Of a stretch of 64,000 nt of DNA, positions 25,119 through 39,100 are shown piece by piece. The position numbers were made by a program, and so were the translations under genes. The stretch comes from Psettodes erumei. Taxonomy: Eukaryota > Chordata > Actinopteri > Pleuronectiformes > Psettodidae. Where the stretch lies: assembly GCA_016785225.1 (NCBI GenBank), contig JAFBJZ010000915.1, forward strand, positions 1,054,001-1,118,000, written 5' to 3'. Positions within the stretch are counted from its first letter, which is position 1; every line of letters begins with the position of its first letter. The notes under the pieces are model-generated. The model saw only the letters and a list, made by a program, of their open reading frames with translations, was not told where the DNA came from and did no database searches.

Positions 25119-28100
25119 GTAAGTGGCAGCAGCCGTGAATCACATTATCACTACACAGGCTGATCGATGTGCCTCTATTACCCTTTTACTGATGTCAGGC
25201 CTTGTTTGTCAGTGAACTGTCAATCAAAAGCTGAGGTTCACCTGCTGCTGATGTAACACTCCTATGTGCCGTTTCCTTTTTTACTTTTGCAACCACCTTA
25301 CGGTCTGTACTTGAACTGTAGTTTGATCTGTTTGCCAGCAGAGGTCACTGTCAGATCAGCTAACCTGCTGTGAGCAGCACTGGGTTTGGTTCATGTGGAG
25401 GTTGTGTTTGCATTATGAGCTCATGTTTGTGCTAGACAAGCCTGATCCTTGGGTTAATGAAATAAGCCAAACCATGGACTCCATCTCAGTGTTTCACAGA
25501 CGGAGTGATGGCTGGGTATCAATCCAGCAGCGGGCGGATAGTCTAGAGACCAATGGGCATTATCCGGGTTAACTGACAGCTTTAGTCTGTGAGCTAAATT
25601 TAACACAGTCATTCCCCGTTTCCTCATCCATGAAACTAAGTATCCTTGCAGTCCTGTGTAAGTGACCTCACCTGGGATGAGAAGGCCGGGCTGAGGGCCA
25701 GACATCCATGCTCTATTAGTCCTGCTGCAGCTGTGATAGACGACTCTCAGGCTTTCTGAGGTCTGCCACTCGCCCTTGGCAGAGATGATGACCCGCCTTG
25801 CTCATCTCTAGCTAACGTCACAGCCCCATCTCTGCACAGCAGCCCAGCAGGTCATCTGAGCAGTCGCTGTGGTTACGCCCAAACCTGCTGCCTAGAACAA
25901 CGCCCTGCTTGTGTTGCCATAGTAACAACGTGCTTGACCTTGGAGGTGTGTGACACCCTGCTGTTCGTGTAGGTCGAAGGTTGTAGATTGCCTCAATTTG
26001 CGTGTGTGGCAGGAGTGTGTGATCAATTTTTTTTCTTTCTTTCTTTCTTCCTTTCTTTCCTCTCCTTCCCGTACCCCCCTCCCCTTTTTGTCCTCTTCCT
26101 CTCTCTTCCCTCCCTGTCCCCCTCCCTCTGTCCCCAGAGAGAGTTAGTATAGACAGTCAGCTGGTTCCTCCTCCTCACCCCCCCACTCCCCGCCACCACC
26201 TCCTCCTCACCCCACCCTTCCACTCACTCACAGGAAGCGATAGGCAACCTTGCCTTGTCCTAGATGAGTGTGTTGTGTGTGAATGTGTTCTCAGTTCTGT
26301 GCTCAGAAGAGGATGCGGAGGAGTGTGTTTCTGTGTGACTGTTAAACCTCATTTTTATCAATGTGTGTGTGTGTGTGTGTGTGGATGTGTTGTAAATCAT
26401 TTGTGCACTGACAGCCATGTGGTGTGAGCATCTTGTGCGAGTGACTGTGTCTGTGAGAGCCCAGTGTCGGCAGAGCTCGGGGGATCACTGTGAATATGAG
26501 TAGAGGGCAACACAGCTGAGCTGCCTCTCTCTCTCTTTCTCTCTCTCTCTCTCCTTTTTTCATCTCCCTCCTTCTCCCTCCTCATTTGTATTTGCATAGA
26601 AGGACGAAAGCGGCAAGGACTAGAAATGTGTGTGCACATGAATGTTTGGAGAGGAGGGTAACATGTGTGCCTTCAGTGTGTGTGTGTGGAGCGTACTATG
26701 TGAGCGGTGTGTACTTCGGAGGGATATGAGTGGAGCAGAGTAGAACAGGGGGTGCAGCTGTGGGTCCATCAGTTAGTCAGGATGGTGCAGCGCTTCAGTC
26801 TCCGAAGACAATACTCCAAGGTAAGCTCAAACCACACTAGCTTGACTTTGATTAAAACCATGTCTGTGTCTTCCCATCTCACTGCTGAAGCTCCCTCCAC
26901 AACTAAAATCATTGCCGACTCAAATTGGATGTTTTTGCGTATCATTTCTACCTCTGTCCTCTTTCTTTCCGTCTTTCCAGCTGCTTGGTGTTATGTCAAG
27001 AGTTTGTGTTTATGGCTGCTTGATCAGTGTTCACCTCTTGCTCAGGACAGCAGTCGCAGTGGTAATCACTGACTTTCATGTCATGTGCAGATACAATGTA
27101 AATATCAGCCTCCTGACAACTGAGGAGAAAGAATTGTTTGCAGACTTTTTGGGTAAACAGAGATTTTATTCGGAGCTTGTGTTCACTTTTAGGTTGGTTG
27201 GTCCATACAGTAACTGAGCAGTCTACTTTTGCCCTTTATCTCAACTCTTGTTAAATAGTAACTCATGCAGTAGTAAAGTGGCAGCCAGTAAAGTCGATCA
27301 GAGCCGTCACGAAGGGATGTAGTCATTAGTAAAAATTATGTTTTGTTATTGCTAATTGGGGAGCATTTATAACTCATTTGCAATAAAAGGCTACTTTAGC
27401 GTGCGCTCCATGAGTTTGATATATCTATCCCCTGGTGGTAGTTCTGTTAAAGAGAGCAGAGGGGAAGTGTGAAATCTCAGCATAAGGTCTGCTCTGCAGC
27501 TGGTGCTCAGCCTGTGGGATTAATTACAATTAGCTGCTATTTAAATGATTGACTGACTACACACTCCCCACACATCTTTAACTCTGTGTAATGGTGCTGG
27601 TAGATGCTCATATGCCCGGAAGCATCAACATGTATGTGCCCAGATGCACACATGGGCAGACAGAAGCACAAGGTCTAGATTGATGGAGTCTGATTTAGTC
27701 TGGTTGGTTTTTCTCCTCTGAGAGCGATGGAGAGACAGATCAGAAGTAAAGGAGCAAAATGATTAGTGTCAGGATGGACGACTTGTGTAGGACAGGAGAC
27801 GGGTAAGAACAGAGGAGTAGCTTCTAGTGGGATATGAGCAAGAGAGTTGAGACAAAACAGAAGCCAAGCCTTGAGGCCAGTCCCCTCACACCAGAGGATT
27901 TCTGTGTGTGAGAAATGCTGAAGCTGTGTTTGTCTTTGGAGAACATAACCTCCTCCAGGGCATGTCTGCATATGTTCGGCAATCTCGTCTCCTCCCATAG
28001 AGTGGAAAATGTTAGAAAGGAGGGGCATTGGGTAGATGACCCCGTCTCTTTCCCTCAGGCCACATCTCCACATGCCCACCTGTTTTCCAGCCCATCCTTT

Positions 28101-29343
28101 GTTTTCCACTGTCTGTTTAGTTTTTTTGTTGTCTTGTTTTCCATGTTTGAGATAATATCCTTTCTCCTACAGTACCCCAAACCAGCTCAACACATGCCAC
28201 AAATTTATAGAATTAATATCCAGCTGAGCATGCAGCTGAGTGCAGACAGAAACACTCACAGGAATGTGGTCTGATAATAAATATCTCCTTTTTTAACTTG
28301 TATTTTAAGCAGTGCAACACATTTTTAAGGTTTTATTTTTCCTCATCAAATTGTCAGCTCTCCATATAATAATATATTTCTCAAGTTAACTTTATAATAT
28401 ATGTGATTTATGTGACTCATCAGCTTCATTCATTCAGCTCATCATGACGGTGAGCGTTGAAACCTGGTCATGATTGGTCCCAGTCTCATGCACACTGAAT
28501 AACAGAGGAAAGGACTTGTAAAGGCGTTACAGATTTTTAGAAGTGTCCAAATATGCCAGCAGTTAACTGTTCGAACAGCATCTTATGCAATAATATGATT
28601 TAAAAGTGGTAGTTATTGTTGTTATATTGCATCAGAAGGGAACAAATTTGATCTATTAACTCTGTACAAGTTATTTATTTCCTGTTGGCCTTTTGATTCA
28701 ACACATAAAATGATAGATGTGGACCAATAAATTGTAATCTTCACATTATAGAAAACTGCAGCTAACAATACATGAGAAATCAGATTTTGATGACACATTT
28801 GTAATGAAAGTAATGGCGACCACTTACGGCATTTGTAGGATACAATTCGGCAGTTTTTAGGTGAGCATCGTTTTCTTGGACTTGGTTGACGTGTATAGTT
28901 CCACCTGTGCTGCTGTTCTGTAACAGAGCAGTGAGGAGAAGTGTCAGTGATGGGGCTGCCGAACATCACCTGGTACCCTGAGGCTTGTTCCGTCCCTGCT
29001 AGTTTTAACATCCCCATCACTGCGCTCCATCGTCTCTCACCTCCCCGGGCTACAGGCGTCGGTGCCCTTTGCAGCAGGACACTGTGGTTCATTCCTGGAA
29101 CCGTTTTAGAGATGCTGACTTATTTGACAAGCTGCAGACGACAAACACGGGTTTTCACTTGGTTCGCATTCACTTATTCACAACTAGGACAGTGCAGATG
29201 CATATGACCACAAACAAGTCTTATCAGACCACTGCTGCAGCAGTTCACCCTGCAGTCACAGTGAACACAGTCACAGTGAACACAGTTACACAAGGACGCA
29301 GCCAAACCCGTGCCTAATCAAACAACTGAGTTTCGATTGATTC

Positions 29344-29376
<33 letters not shown>

Positions 29377-31357
29377 CCATGGGGATGATGAAGCATGTGC
29401 TCTTAGTCCACACTGAAGGTGATGTCATCACAGTGCTGTGTTTACCAACTACCGGGCCGTAGCAAATTGTTTTTCAGGCACAGTGTGTGTGTGCACGCTG
29501 TCATGGCGTGCCATCCCTGTGGCTCAGAGTTGTTGACATTAACTTTGGGATCTTGTTTCAGTCTTACCTTAGTAGAGTCAGATGAGGAATGGGTTGGCAG
29601 ACCTATGGTTTGTGTCTTATACTGAAGGACCAAAAACCTTTTCTTCCCAGATATATTGATCTTGGTTCTGTAACCCCCCCCCACACACACACACACACAC
29701 CGCACTTTGCTTTCTTATCTCCCCATTAGTCATTTCCCCTTCCTGCCTTTTCTCACTCATTTTCTATTGCTCATCTCAATGCAAATATTGCCTTTCCTAC
29801 TTTTCATCTATAGGCCCCATGTCCATTAAGCCAGTAGTGGTTTGTTTGAGTGGAAGTGTATTCTGTAGTGTGGGTATACGTGTGTGGGTTAAGTGTATGT
29901 GTGGCAGGGAGACAGTCATTGATCAACAGAGCAAACACTGTTATTGACTGTGAATTAAACACAATGGATCTCCTGTTCTCTGCTCTTTCCTTACGTACAT
30001 TACTTGCTACTAATTACTTTGTGTGCGTACGTGTGCATGCGTATATACTTGATTGTGTCTGTTACTGCATCAGTGAGTGTGTCCAACCTACTGGCACGAT
30101 CAAACAGCATTCTTCCAAAAGATGGCCCCTCTTTTTTTTATTGTGGAGCATACAATTTATTCTGAAGTGGAGCTGCCATCGTCATACCGGCCATGTAATT
30201 CTGCATTGTATCTTGTCATATTCTACTTCTCTGTCTGTTACTCCCATGCATCGCTCCTTCAGCAGTGTTTTCCCCTCTCTCTCTCTCTGTCTTTCCACCC
30301 TTTACCTCCCCACTGTTTGCCTTGCCTCATGCCTTCGAGACGGTCTTTCTTTAGCTCTCACTCTCTCCTCACCCTGCTCCCTCTCATCTGTGTCCAGCGC
30401 TCAGGCGGTGGAGTTGATTGCCCATCTCCATGGTAACAGGGTGATGTTCAAAGAGCAGCCGAAGCACCTTTCCCCAGCTGAATGCTCAAAGGTTTCCCGT
30501 CTGATCTGGCAGCCTCCTCATCGGCCTGCCTTGTGAAGTAAAACGCCTTACAGCATGGAAAAAGTGACCTCTAAAATTAGACTCCTGTGCAAGTTAAACT
30601 GCAATGCAAAACACAACTTTGTGTTTACTACAATTTGTTCTAAACCTCATAAACCTTTTCTTTTGACAAGTATTACAAATGCCAAAGCTACAGGAAAGGC
30701 ATGTTGGGTTAGCACCCTATCAGTTAGATCTCAGTGCTGAAGAGACACCAGCGTTTCCTGTTCCTGTTCTGATGCATATTTATATGTCCTCTGCATGACG
30801 TACAAAGAGTGTTGTGAATTGTGTGGACGTGTCACTAAAGAAAAGTTTGCGTTTGACAGTAGGCAAACCACAGTGGGACTCCTGTCCTCCTCTTCAAAAG
30901 GAAAGAACAGAACTAAGTAAATAGATGCATGGTTAATGTGTTATTGCACCATGTAAAACCCAGAGAGCAGCCTTGAATCTCATGCGCATCTTTTGTGTGC
31001 AGGCGTGCATGTGTATACATGAATGTGTGTGTGTGTGCGTGCGTGTGTGTGCTTGAACTCTCCACCCAACTGTTTGTGTTCCCTTTGAAGCGTAGTCACA
31101 GCCTGTTTAATTGGACTGTTGAATATTCAAGTGATTATACATATAGGCCAACGCCCTTATCCGGTGCTGGCTGCTATTAGCATTCACAACACCGGGAACA
31201 TGTTTGGCAACTACACACACCCACACGCACACACACATATATATATGTTACAGCATCACAGTTGATGCATAACAAGCAACTTTGTGGGTGATACCATCAA
31301 GGTGGATGTGATGGTGTGAAAGTGTGGACCAAGAGAAAGGCTCAAAGAAGAGATATG

Positions 31358-31419
<62 letters not shown>

Positions 31420-31971
31420 GGTTGGGTTGATCAGCAGGATGGACAAAGTCATGGGGAAAGAAAGAGGTAGTTTTCCCTCTTTAACCAGTTTCATGGGTTT
31501 CTAATCTGGGTCTGAATGAGGAAGCAGTCTGCTGCAGCTCTCTGTATGTTTCTCTGCTGCTATTAATAGACAGATGTCTGCTCCAGTCCTGGTCAAATTC
31601 ACTTTTCAAGGACATTTAACTGCACTATGGCATCTAAAGCAAAGCAAAAGTCATGGGTCTCCTTCATTCACATGGATTTTCTACTCTCATGAGAAACAGA
31701 TCCCCTACTTGATTTCCTCTTTACAGATGACTGACATTCATGCAGTCATGTTTATCAAATAACAATACAAGCCGAGCTTAATATTCTATTATCGGTTTTA
31801 ACTGGTTATTCTGATACTTATTGGGGCACTTTGCAGTCTGAATGAATATTTTTAAGTTTGTTGTCTATGTATAAGTTCATGTGCATTAATGTGTACATGT
31901 CAGCACTGAGTCACTATGGGTCATCCTTTGTGTATTTATTTTTGGCCTGCAGCTGGTCCTTCCTCTTTGGG

Positions 31972-32007
<36 letters not shown>

Positions 32008-35000
32008 TGTGTGCTCATGTATGTGTGTGTGGATAGGGGGGCGTTAGCATGGGCATGCACGTGTATCTATGCTGTTTTCTCAGCCGTTGCAGGATTGCCA
32101 CATATTTGGTCAGTCACTGAAGACGCTCCAGTTAACCTTGACCCACATGTCTGTTCTTCAGAAACGGTCCTCTGGCTGGTTTAGTTTCTACAGAGCTTGC
32201 TTTGATTTCAGCAACTATCAGTGCTGGCTCTGGAAATTGTGTCCTTCATTTGTGTTGTCAAAATGTACCATAATATAAACTGATGTGTTTGGTTTTCCTC
32301 TCTTTACCCACGGCGAACAGTATATTGTTTTCAAAGGGAAATTGCTCTTTCTGAGAGAGGCAGACAGACTGAGAGGGGGCATGCTCTGTATCCCTGCCAC
32401 TCCCTGCTCAGTCCATATCATTTGTGTGACTGATGAATTATGGATGAGGCTATAGATCGCTGAGCTCAGCCCTGCTCCACTGACCCACTTAGAGCACACA
32501 TGCACACAGTTGAAATCTGATCACATCCTCAAGGGAAATATCATATTTTTTTCTCCACTAATAACTAGAACCATTCCTCTCATTCTCATGTGTGTCACCC
32601 AACAGGAATCCCAGGAATTTTTCATTTTTGTCACCATTTCACTTTCCCATTGGCAATTTACAACTAGACCACTGAAACATTATAGTGTATTTGGTGTTTT
32701 CGGGCAAATAAGGCAGTTCGATTAATATGTTCCATCTGAGATGACACAGCAATATGAATAGTAATTTTCTGCACACTGACATAGATATGCATCTTTCAGG
32801 GTCTTTTGTATTATCCAGCCACAAGAGTTACACCGTTTTCTGCTTTCGCTCTTGCCATGTCTGCTGTTCATCTCCTTGACATATCCTCCCTTCCTCACTG
32901 TTCACAGGATCAGCCCACATGGTACCTGTGTGCATGGATGTGACTGCCACATCAGGTCTGAATTATGTTACATAAACAGCTACATATCTGTCAGTAGGAA
33001 CAGTGATAGTGAAGGTATGCAGAGAGCCGCAAGGGTACAGGAAACCTGTCAGGAAATGGTTGCAGGTGAAGAAAGACCAGTAACAGAGTGAATTGTTCAC
33101 GCAGCGGATGACGAGCACCGTGATGCATAGTTTGTGCTCTAGCTCCCCCTGGTGGATTGAGACTGTAGTTGATATTCTACAGTAGTTAACTGTAGTTGAT
33201 TTTGCTATATTGTCACCTGTATTCCTGTTATAACTCCTAAGAATGAACCGGTGTTTCTACTTGAATAAAAGTAATTTCATAAAATGAAATGGAAATTTCA
33301 GTATGACTATGAGCAGAGTTTTGGGAGTTATCCTCGGTTCATAAGACAGCAGCTATCATTTTGTTAGATAATCACAGGCGGGCAATGTGAGAATGCGCTC
33401 TAAGATTTTCATTAGAAAATAGCTGTTCAGCACTGATGAGAACTTCCTAATAGCCATATGTCATTCCTCATTACTTCTGCTCCTGTTATGAAATCGGTTG
33501 CATCCTAGTGGCCTAATTCACACAGTGGAGAACTACTCAAACTCCCCAAACAGTGCAGACCACAGACCATGCAGCAAGTCTGTTTCAAAGTTTGTAGTAA
33601 GGTCAACATGGGGCCAAAATGTGTGGTATGGGGTTTGGGTGGAGAGGGAAAAAAACTGAGAAGGTGCCAGACCAAATAATCGTTCAGGGCTTTAACGCTG
33701 GCACTGTTTGTTCTAGATTCTTCATCTTCCTGCATCTGAACAGACTGGCATTGTGTTTGGGTCTGCATACTACCCCATGGTACTGTGGGTAATGTACAGC
33801 ATCCAGCCAGACCAATTCCGCATTTTGGGCTAGTGCCCTTTCTGTTTTCATTCCATTCCATTCCTTACGTAACGAGGATGGTACGGCATCTCCCCACGTA
33901 CAGACTCCATTCCCCTTCTCGTACACACACTCCTTTACTGTACATACACACTTTGTCTGACCCACACTAGACATTGTACATATCACACTACCACCTGTAC
34001 ATCCATTCATTCATTTAATGTAAAGATATCAAATCATTTGTTAACCAGGGTATTGAGTAAACATACAAAGGATCCCTTCCATTTTTTCTTGATTAAAGAT
34101 CTGTCACCATAATAGGATCTGAGGGTAAATGAACTAATTTAACTCTATCTTATCTTTTGCATTTCTATACTGCAAAATGTTGTTACTCATTGGCAGACCT
34201 ATATGCTGATAAGGAAATTTCTGCAATAAACTGGTATCAGCCAATAATAATGACCCTGTTGAATCGTCAGTCCAGCGCTTCTGAAGGGAAACTAGGGTGC
34301 TATGTAAATGCACAGTATTTATCATTATCCTCTTCCAACACTCTAAACACAGACAATACTGCTAACAATACTGCTACCACACTCGGGCCCTGACTTGTAA
34401 CCTGCTGTAGTTACCATTGATCAACTGAAGGGTTTCTCGTAGAAAGTTTTAAGTCAAGAGGAATGGGGTTTGTCCAGAGTAAAGAGGAAATTAATTCTGG
34501 ATAGGTTATGTTACATTCAAGTCATGTCTCAACATCTGGGAAAATCAGGCAAATTCTATCTGCATGGCTCTATCCCCCAAAAGTAAGTAAGAAAATACTT
34601 TCTTATGATTTGGGTTTTAACCAATTCTATTTATGGCATCATGTGTAATTCTCTGAAGTAGCACTGATGTTATTCGCTGTTATCAGTTGTCAGACAGGGA
34701 ATAAGCTGGGGATCGCTTAATGGTTTGCTTGTTCTCTCTTGAAGATTAAGATGCTTCATGCACTCTCACCTCACCTAGTCATAATGGTGTGTGTGTGTAA
34801 AGAGCCCAGTGGTTTATGTAACTGCTAATAGGGCCATTGATTACACTGAAGCTGAGACTAGGAAGTACTGGACAGCCAGGGTTGGGCTTCTTTTTATGGG
34901 GAACATATTGTTCAAAAAGGCCTGAGCCCCAAGTCACGGTTGTCTCCTCTCTCAGGCTTGAATTACCCTCAGCCCATGCAGACAAAGCTCTCGCTCTTCT

Positions 35001-36134
35001 GCCTTTACATAACCTCTCACACCCCGGAACCATGCCACAGAGCAAGCCGTCACAGTTTACGATCACATGGAGGGGACTGTGGGGTTCACCCAGTAAAACA
35101 ATGGTTTGGTTAATTCTATACCTCTAAAACCTTAACATCATATTGTTTCAACAGTAAGTCTGTTCACCGTTCATGTTTTTGTCTCAGTCTCTGTATACAC
35201 TCTCTCTTTGTTTATCATGCTTACTCAACTCACACTTTCTCCAACCCCAGTCCAGTTACATCAGAGCCAGTCTCTTCCCTTTCTCTTTTGGATTCTTTCA
35301 GAACTTTTTGGCGGTGTGGCACCCGCCTGGCATCTGTTCAGCACCACGCTCTGTCCTCAGAGTGGCAATGCACTGGCTGAGAAATCATCTCCACACAAGT
35401 TCTTTTTTCTGTGCATTCATGTGTGAGCTCAGAGGCCCTCAGAGGAGCGTTGTCTATTTAAAATGTACAGTATATTTGTTGTCAACTAGGAGAAATGTTA
35501 TACTGCTTTAGCTTTCTGTAAAACATCATCAGTTTCACTGCAGTAGTTTGATAGAATAGGGTAACGGTAATAGCTTTGAAATAGTCAACATCTTACCAAC
35601 ATGACACTAATCCTGGTACTGGTATGTACCTGTTTGTTCTCATAGAAACAAGTAAACTGCTGAGTTTTGATAGCTGGAAACATTAATGAAGAAAAGATGA
35701 AAACAAGAATTATCAATTAGCAACAGTTCACACAATTTCGTAACCAAGTTCTAAGCATTCTCTAAATTATAAATCTCATTAATTGTAATTAATTATAAAT
35801 TAATTGCAACTGACTTTAAAATACTTGATTTTCAACACAAATGCCAGTATTTGTGTGAAATACACAGCCACAGAAATAGTTAAAATTAGTTTTTATAATT
35901 AAAACTATATTATAAAGTCCTTTTATAATTATTAGTCTTCTGTGTAAAAAGGAAAGAAAATTACATTTGCCCATTCATTGCAGTAGATGCTCTTAAACTA
36001 TAGATCACTTGATGCTGTATCAGCCTAAACTCCTACTGCTGGGCGTGTCATTTAAGTAGATAAGCAGGTCTGCTCTGGATTGGCCACATACATCACCAGT
36101 TCAGCAGGTCATGCCCCCTTAACAAATGCATATA

Positions 36135-36178
<44 letters not shown>

Positions 36179-39100
36179 GAGTGCAGGAGAGAAAAGGATT
36201 TTGTAATGTAATGTATTCATCAAACTGGGTCATTGTTTTGTCTGCAAGGCAGATCTGTCTCAAACCCACTAAAAGAGATCCCACAAAAGGATCTCTAGAG
36301 ATTGTTTCCTTACTGACCTCATTTGCACAAATATTCTTGAAATTCTTACATACTAGAACGTAAAGCTATTGAAAATGCTAAAGATGAAATAAATTAAAAG
36401 CACACATACCATACAAATACTGCTCTTCCTTCACGCGTTAGTACTGGGATAGAACTTAGATCCTGATCAGTTCTAGATTAAACCCTATTATTATGTGGAG
36501 GATAGATTGAGAAAACATGATATATGCTGATTGATCCGGACAGTGTTTGGTCAGTCAGTAAAAAGAAAAAGTTATTATGAAAAGTTATTACACAAGCTTT
36601 TATCCTGTAATTTGAACGACTGTGTCTGAAAGATTGTACTGAAGTAGGCTTAGGGTACTGTCTTCATTAACATGTAGCTAACGTTCATCTTCTGCTCAGT
36701 TAAATAACACATATTGCCACAGCTGTTCTTTCTATCCTCTAATTTTGAACCAGCTAATGTGGCACTAATAAGGTAAAACTGCCCTTGAGGCCAACATCTC
36801 CATTTTCTATTTCTTTTCAGGCATCAGTCACTTGTCAGGACATGAGTATACCCCCCCCCACGTGAATTTGTCATTGTGGAGCCAGTCTGCTATTTGCGGT
36901 ATGTTATTAAAGCCTGCTACCAGAGAGTGTGTAAAGATGTCCTGAGTCACCCTGAAGGTTTGAGTATTCCTGGACTGCCATGAGCTGCTGGGGGCCGTAT
37001 AGCCTCCGCAGGAGACTTGGACCTCAGGCTTGAATGACGCTGAGAGCAGGGCAGGAATGTATGCAATGCATTCATGTCTGAAGCAAACCTCTTCAAGTCA
37101 AAGGATCCGGAATGGGATTCCCCCAAATGACTCATGGTTGACAGCTAGGGCATCTGTAAGAATAACATGATGACTTTAACTTTCATTTGTTTCTGTAATT
37201 TACAGTCTCACTAGTAGTTTCACCTGCTGTTTTTAAAAAGTTATGACAAATATTTTTGTTCTAACAACAAATTAAATAATTAAGGTTTTGGTGATGATGA
37301 AAGGGTCACTCATAGTGATGATCCTATAAAAAATGATTACCTGAATCCTCAGCTCCACTCGGCCTTGTGGAGTTTTAAAGCAAGTTGCAGCTCATTTCAG
37401 TCTTCACTAGCTAAGACATTAGTGAAACCCTATTTAGTTAATCACTTACTAAGAGCTCAGGAAGGCCTTTACACACAAACAAAAGCGTTGTTATCATGCT
37501 TTATGATATGCCGCTTTGGAGTAACTGGCTTTCTTTTGTTTTACACTGTAAACCACTAATGCTGCCATGTGTCCCTTTTATTCTTTACCGGGGTCAAACC
37601 TAAACGTCATACACTTGCACTTTCATCTGGACCAGGTTGGCCTTGTTCTTATACAAGACGGCTTTTTCCCTAAATCCTACCCTCCCTCCCAGTCCCCTAA
37701 CTCCTCCCGCTCTCTCATTAAAGCCTGTATTCATGTGCTCCTCTCCCCCTCCCTCCTGTCGACCTCTGCACAGAAGTCTTTCCCTTGTTCGGCCTTACCC
37801 CCTACGCTCCTCGCTTTGCTTTTCTCCCTAATTGGTTTGTACATTTTTGGGAGTGATGGCTCAAAGACACCAAGGTTTTGCCATTAAGGAACAATACACC
37901 AATGCTTATGAAATTGGGGTTTGGGGCAGCATGTGAATATGCGTTTTATTTGATGCAGTGAAGATGACCAATGTCACACTGTTTGGTACTTCATTTTTGA
38001 GTGCAAGGTGAGCAGGATTGTAATTGAAGTGGATGGTTTAATTTTAACCTGATAAGTCGACAGTATCTGTAAGCATAGTTTAGCGCTCAACAGTTCTGAA
38101 GCAATTATTTCTTCAGTGGGTAAAAAAAAATGCAGTGACGCAGTAACAAGCCGTCATCATGTGTGCGCACATATGCACAGTTTTGAATAGCAGCTTTGTA
38201 ATCATCACGACTGTGTGAGTAAGACTGTTTATGTTTTCCCTCTACCTTAAACCAAAAATGCCCACTCCTTTGCATTTGTATCATGTATACATCCTATGTG
38301 AAATACATGCCACTTAAAACACAGTTTAGTCAATTCAGCATGCGTTAGTGGTCAGTGGAAACACTTGGTCTGTTCCTGTTTGCTAGTGCACACAGGCAGC
38401 GGAAGGTGATTCATTACAGCATGATCACTCAGCAACCTGATTGGCTGCGACAGTCAAACTGTGTGGTAATTGAAAGGAGGGAGTGGAAGATTTTTCTCCC
38501 TTTCTTTCTGCCTGAGCTAGTCACTGTTTTGGAGCTGAGCTGGCCTAGAAACTCTAACAGAAAAGAAGCCCCCCCCCTTCACGAAGCTTTCTCACAACCC
38601 CTCTCTCGCTTCGTCTCCCTCTCAGTGACAGCTCCTGGTGGGCTCTTTTTTTCCCCCCGTCTGCTTCCTCGCTCCCCTCACATCCGTCCTGTGGGTCTCT
38701 GCCTCTCTTTTCTCCCTGTGAGGATTTTCTGCCCGATGGACTCTTTGAACACGACTTCACAGTAAACGCTTCCTTCTCTTAACCCTGCCTCCATCCACCC
38801 CTGCGAGTCTTTATCCGATTAACCGCCTCGGCTATATCACCCCAGACCTGCATCAGACGGACGCTTTTCTCCAGTGGAGACCTTGTTCTCCGCCCAGTGC
38901 ACGCTGTTTGTGGGAGTTTTTGCTTGCCGACGCGTGTGCGTGTGTGTTCCATAGGCTTTCTGCGGGGTGCTGTGTACTGCAGAGCGTGTTTGCGCTGAAG
39001 TGTGGTCATGGGCTTTGACGAGCGACTGCTCTGTGAACTAGCAGCACAAAACTCTGGAGACTCTGCAGCTATCAATAGTCATGGTTCAGTGCTGGAGGGA

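Noticed and set aside
29850..30536. 228-codon frame on the + strand inside the large tmcc1 intron
   Set aside because: Rich in Cys, Leu and Ser from TG/CT-rich sequence, without a domain or consistent splice phase. Judged a chance frame.
38355..38765. 136-codon open frame on the + strand
   Set aside because: No domain, low-complexity Ser/Leu/Pro composition, and no acceptor or donor in phase. More likely leader or intronic DNA.
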